Assembly: GCA_030044775.1 (NCBI GenBank)
Contig: JASICF010000589.1
Coordinates: 1-5,307 of the forward strand
Source: Candidatus Sulfotelmatobacter sp.
GTDB lineage: Bacteria > Acidobacteriota > Terriglobia > Terriglobales > Acidobacteriaceae
DNA length: 5,307 bases
Reading direction: 5' to 3'
The stretch's first letter is position 1; each line of letters opens with the position of its first letter. Below are positions 5,181 through 5,307 of the stretch, one piece after another. The translations under genes were made by a program, and so were the position numbers. The notes below the pieces were generated by a model. It ran no database searches and was not told the DNA's origin. It worked only from the letters and a program-made list of their open reading frames with translations.

Positions 5181-5307
5181 AAATATTTTCCCGCCATCCT
5201 CAGCCACAGCGGCCAGTCATGCTTCGAATTATCGCCGTAGACATCCAGCCAATGCGGCACCGCCTTGCCATTCAAGATTGCCGATAATTTCACGTTCTGA
5301 TCCAGGC
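5177..5307 (-). CDS. Esterase-like alpha/beta hydrolase, C-terminal fragment
   Basis: The last 42 codons of a gene entering from the right edge are visible, ending ...LRMAGKYF-TAG. The segment VPHWLDVYGDNSKHDWPLW resembles the C-terminus of bacterial esterase-family alpha/beta hydrolases (COG4947-like), in which an HDW motif supplies the catalytic histidine; His29 of the fragment would be that residue. The serine and the rest of the fold lie outside the window. It is on the same strand as the ATP-grasp gene but separated from it by 247 bases of repeats. I infer that it acts on an ester or a related bond, with unknown substrate. The call rests on a short but distinctive sequence. Confidence 0.65.
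   Translation of the reverse strand, partial: LDQNVKLSAILNGKAVPHWLDVYGDNSKHDWPLWLRMAGKYF

Overview
The window looks like chromosomal DNA from a moderately GC-rich Gram-negative soil-type bacterium, most likely an acidobacterium. This rests on the gene combination, on a secreted GIN/HGF-repeat protein of a kind I associate with Acidobacteriota, and on intergenic repeats of the GTCATCCTGAGCG...GTCGAAGGATC type plus CCCCTAA heptamers. The taxonomic call is inference. I see no rRNA, tRNA, CRISPR array, transposase or phage gene.

Layout, left to right. Positions 1-1049 hold most of an M29-family metallo-aminopeptidase on the minus strand, cut by the left edge. It is overlapped by one base (TGATG) by the upstream gene, a YbdK/GCS2-type carboxylate-amine ligase (1049-2188, minus). 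A divergent intergenic region (2189-2433) carries a clear sigma70-type promoter and a 5' leader hairpin for a plus-strand gene at 2434-3546. That gene encodes a secreted protein made almost entirely of seven repeats of 44-52 residues, plausibly a seven-bladed beta-propeller. After a short convergent gap come, on the minus strand, a small three-helix membrane protein (3595-3942) and, six bases upstream of it, an ATP-grasp ligase (3949-4929). A 247-base spacer (4930-5176) is packed with repeats: 27-bp tandem units, two hairpin elements, and a TTAGGGG tract (minus strand) that could form a G-quadruplex. The last 131 bases encode the C-terminus of an esterase-like alpha/beta hydrolase (minus), whose stop codon lies inside the G-rich repeat.

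Functionally, the minus strand brings together two unrelated ATP-dependent carboxylate-amine (amide-bond-forming) ligase families, a metallopeptidase, a hydrolase and a small membrane protein. This suggests a small-molecule amide or peptide pathway (synthesis, modification, turnover or export) whose substrate cannot be read from the sequence. The plus-strand repeat gene, with its own promoter, splits this set in two and probably has an independent role at or outside the cell surface.
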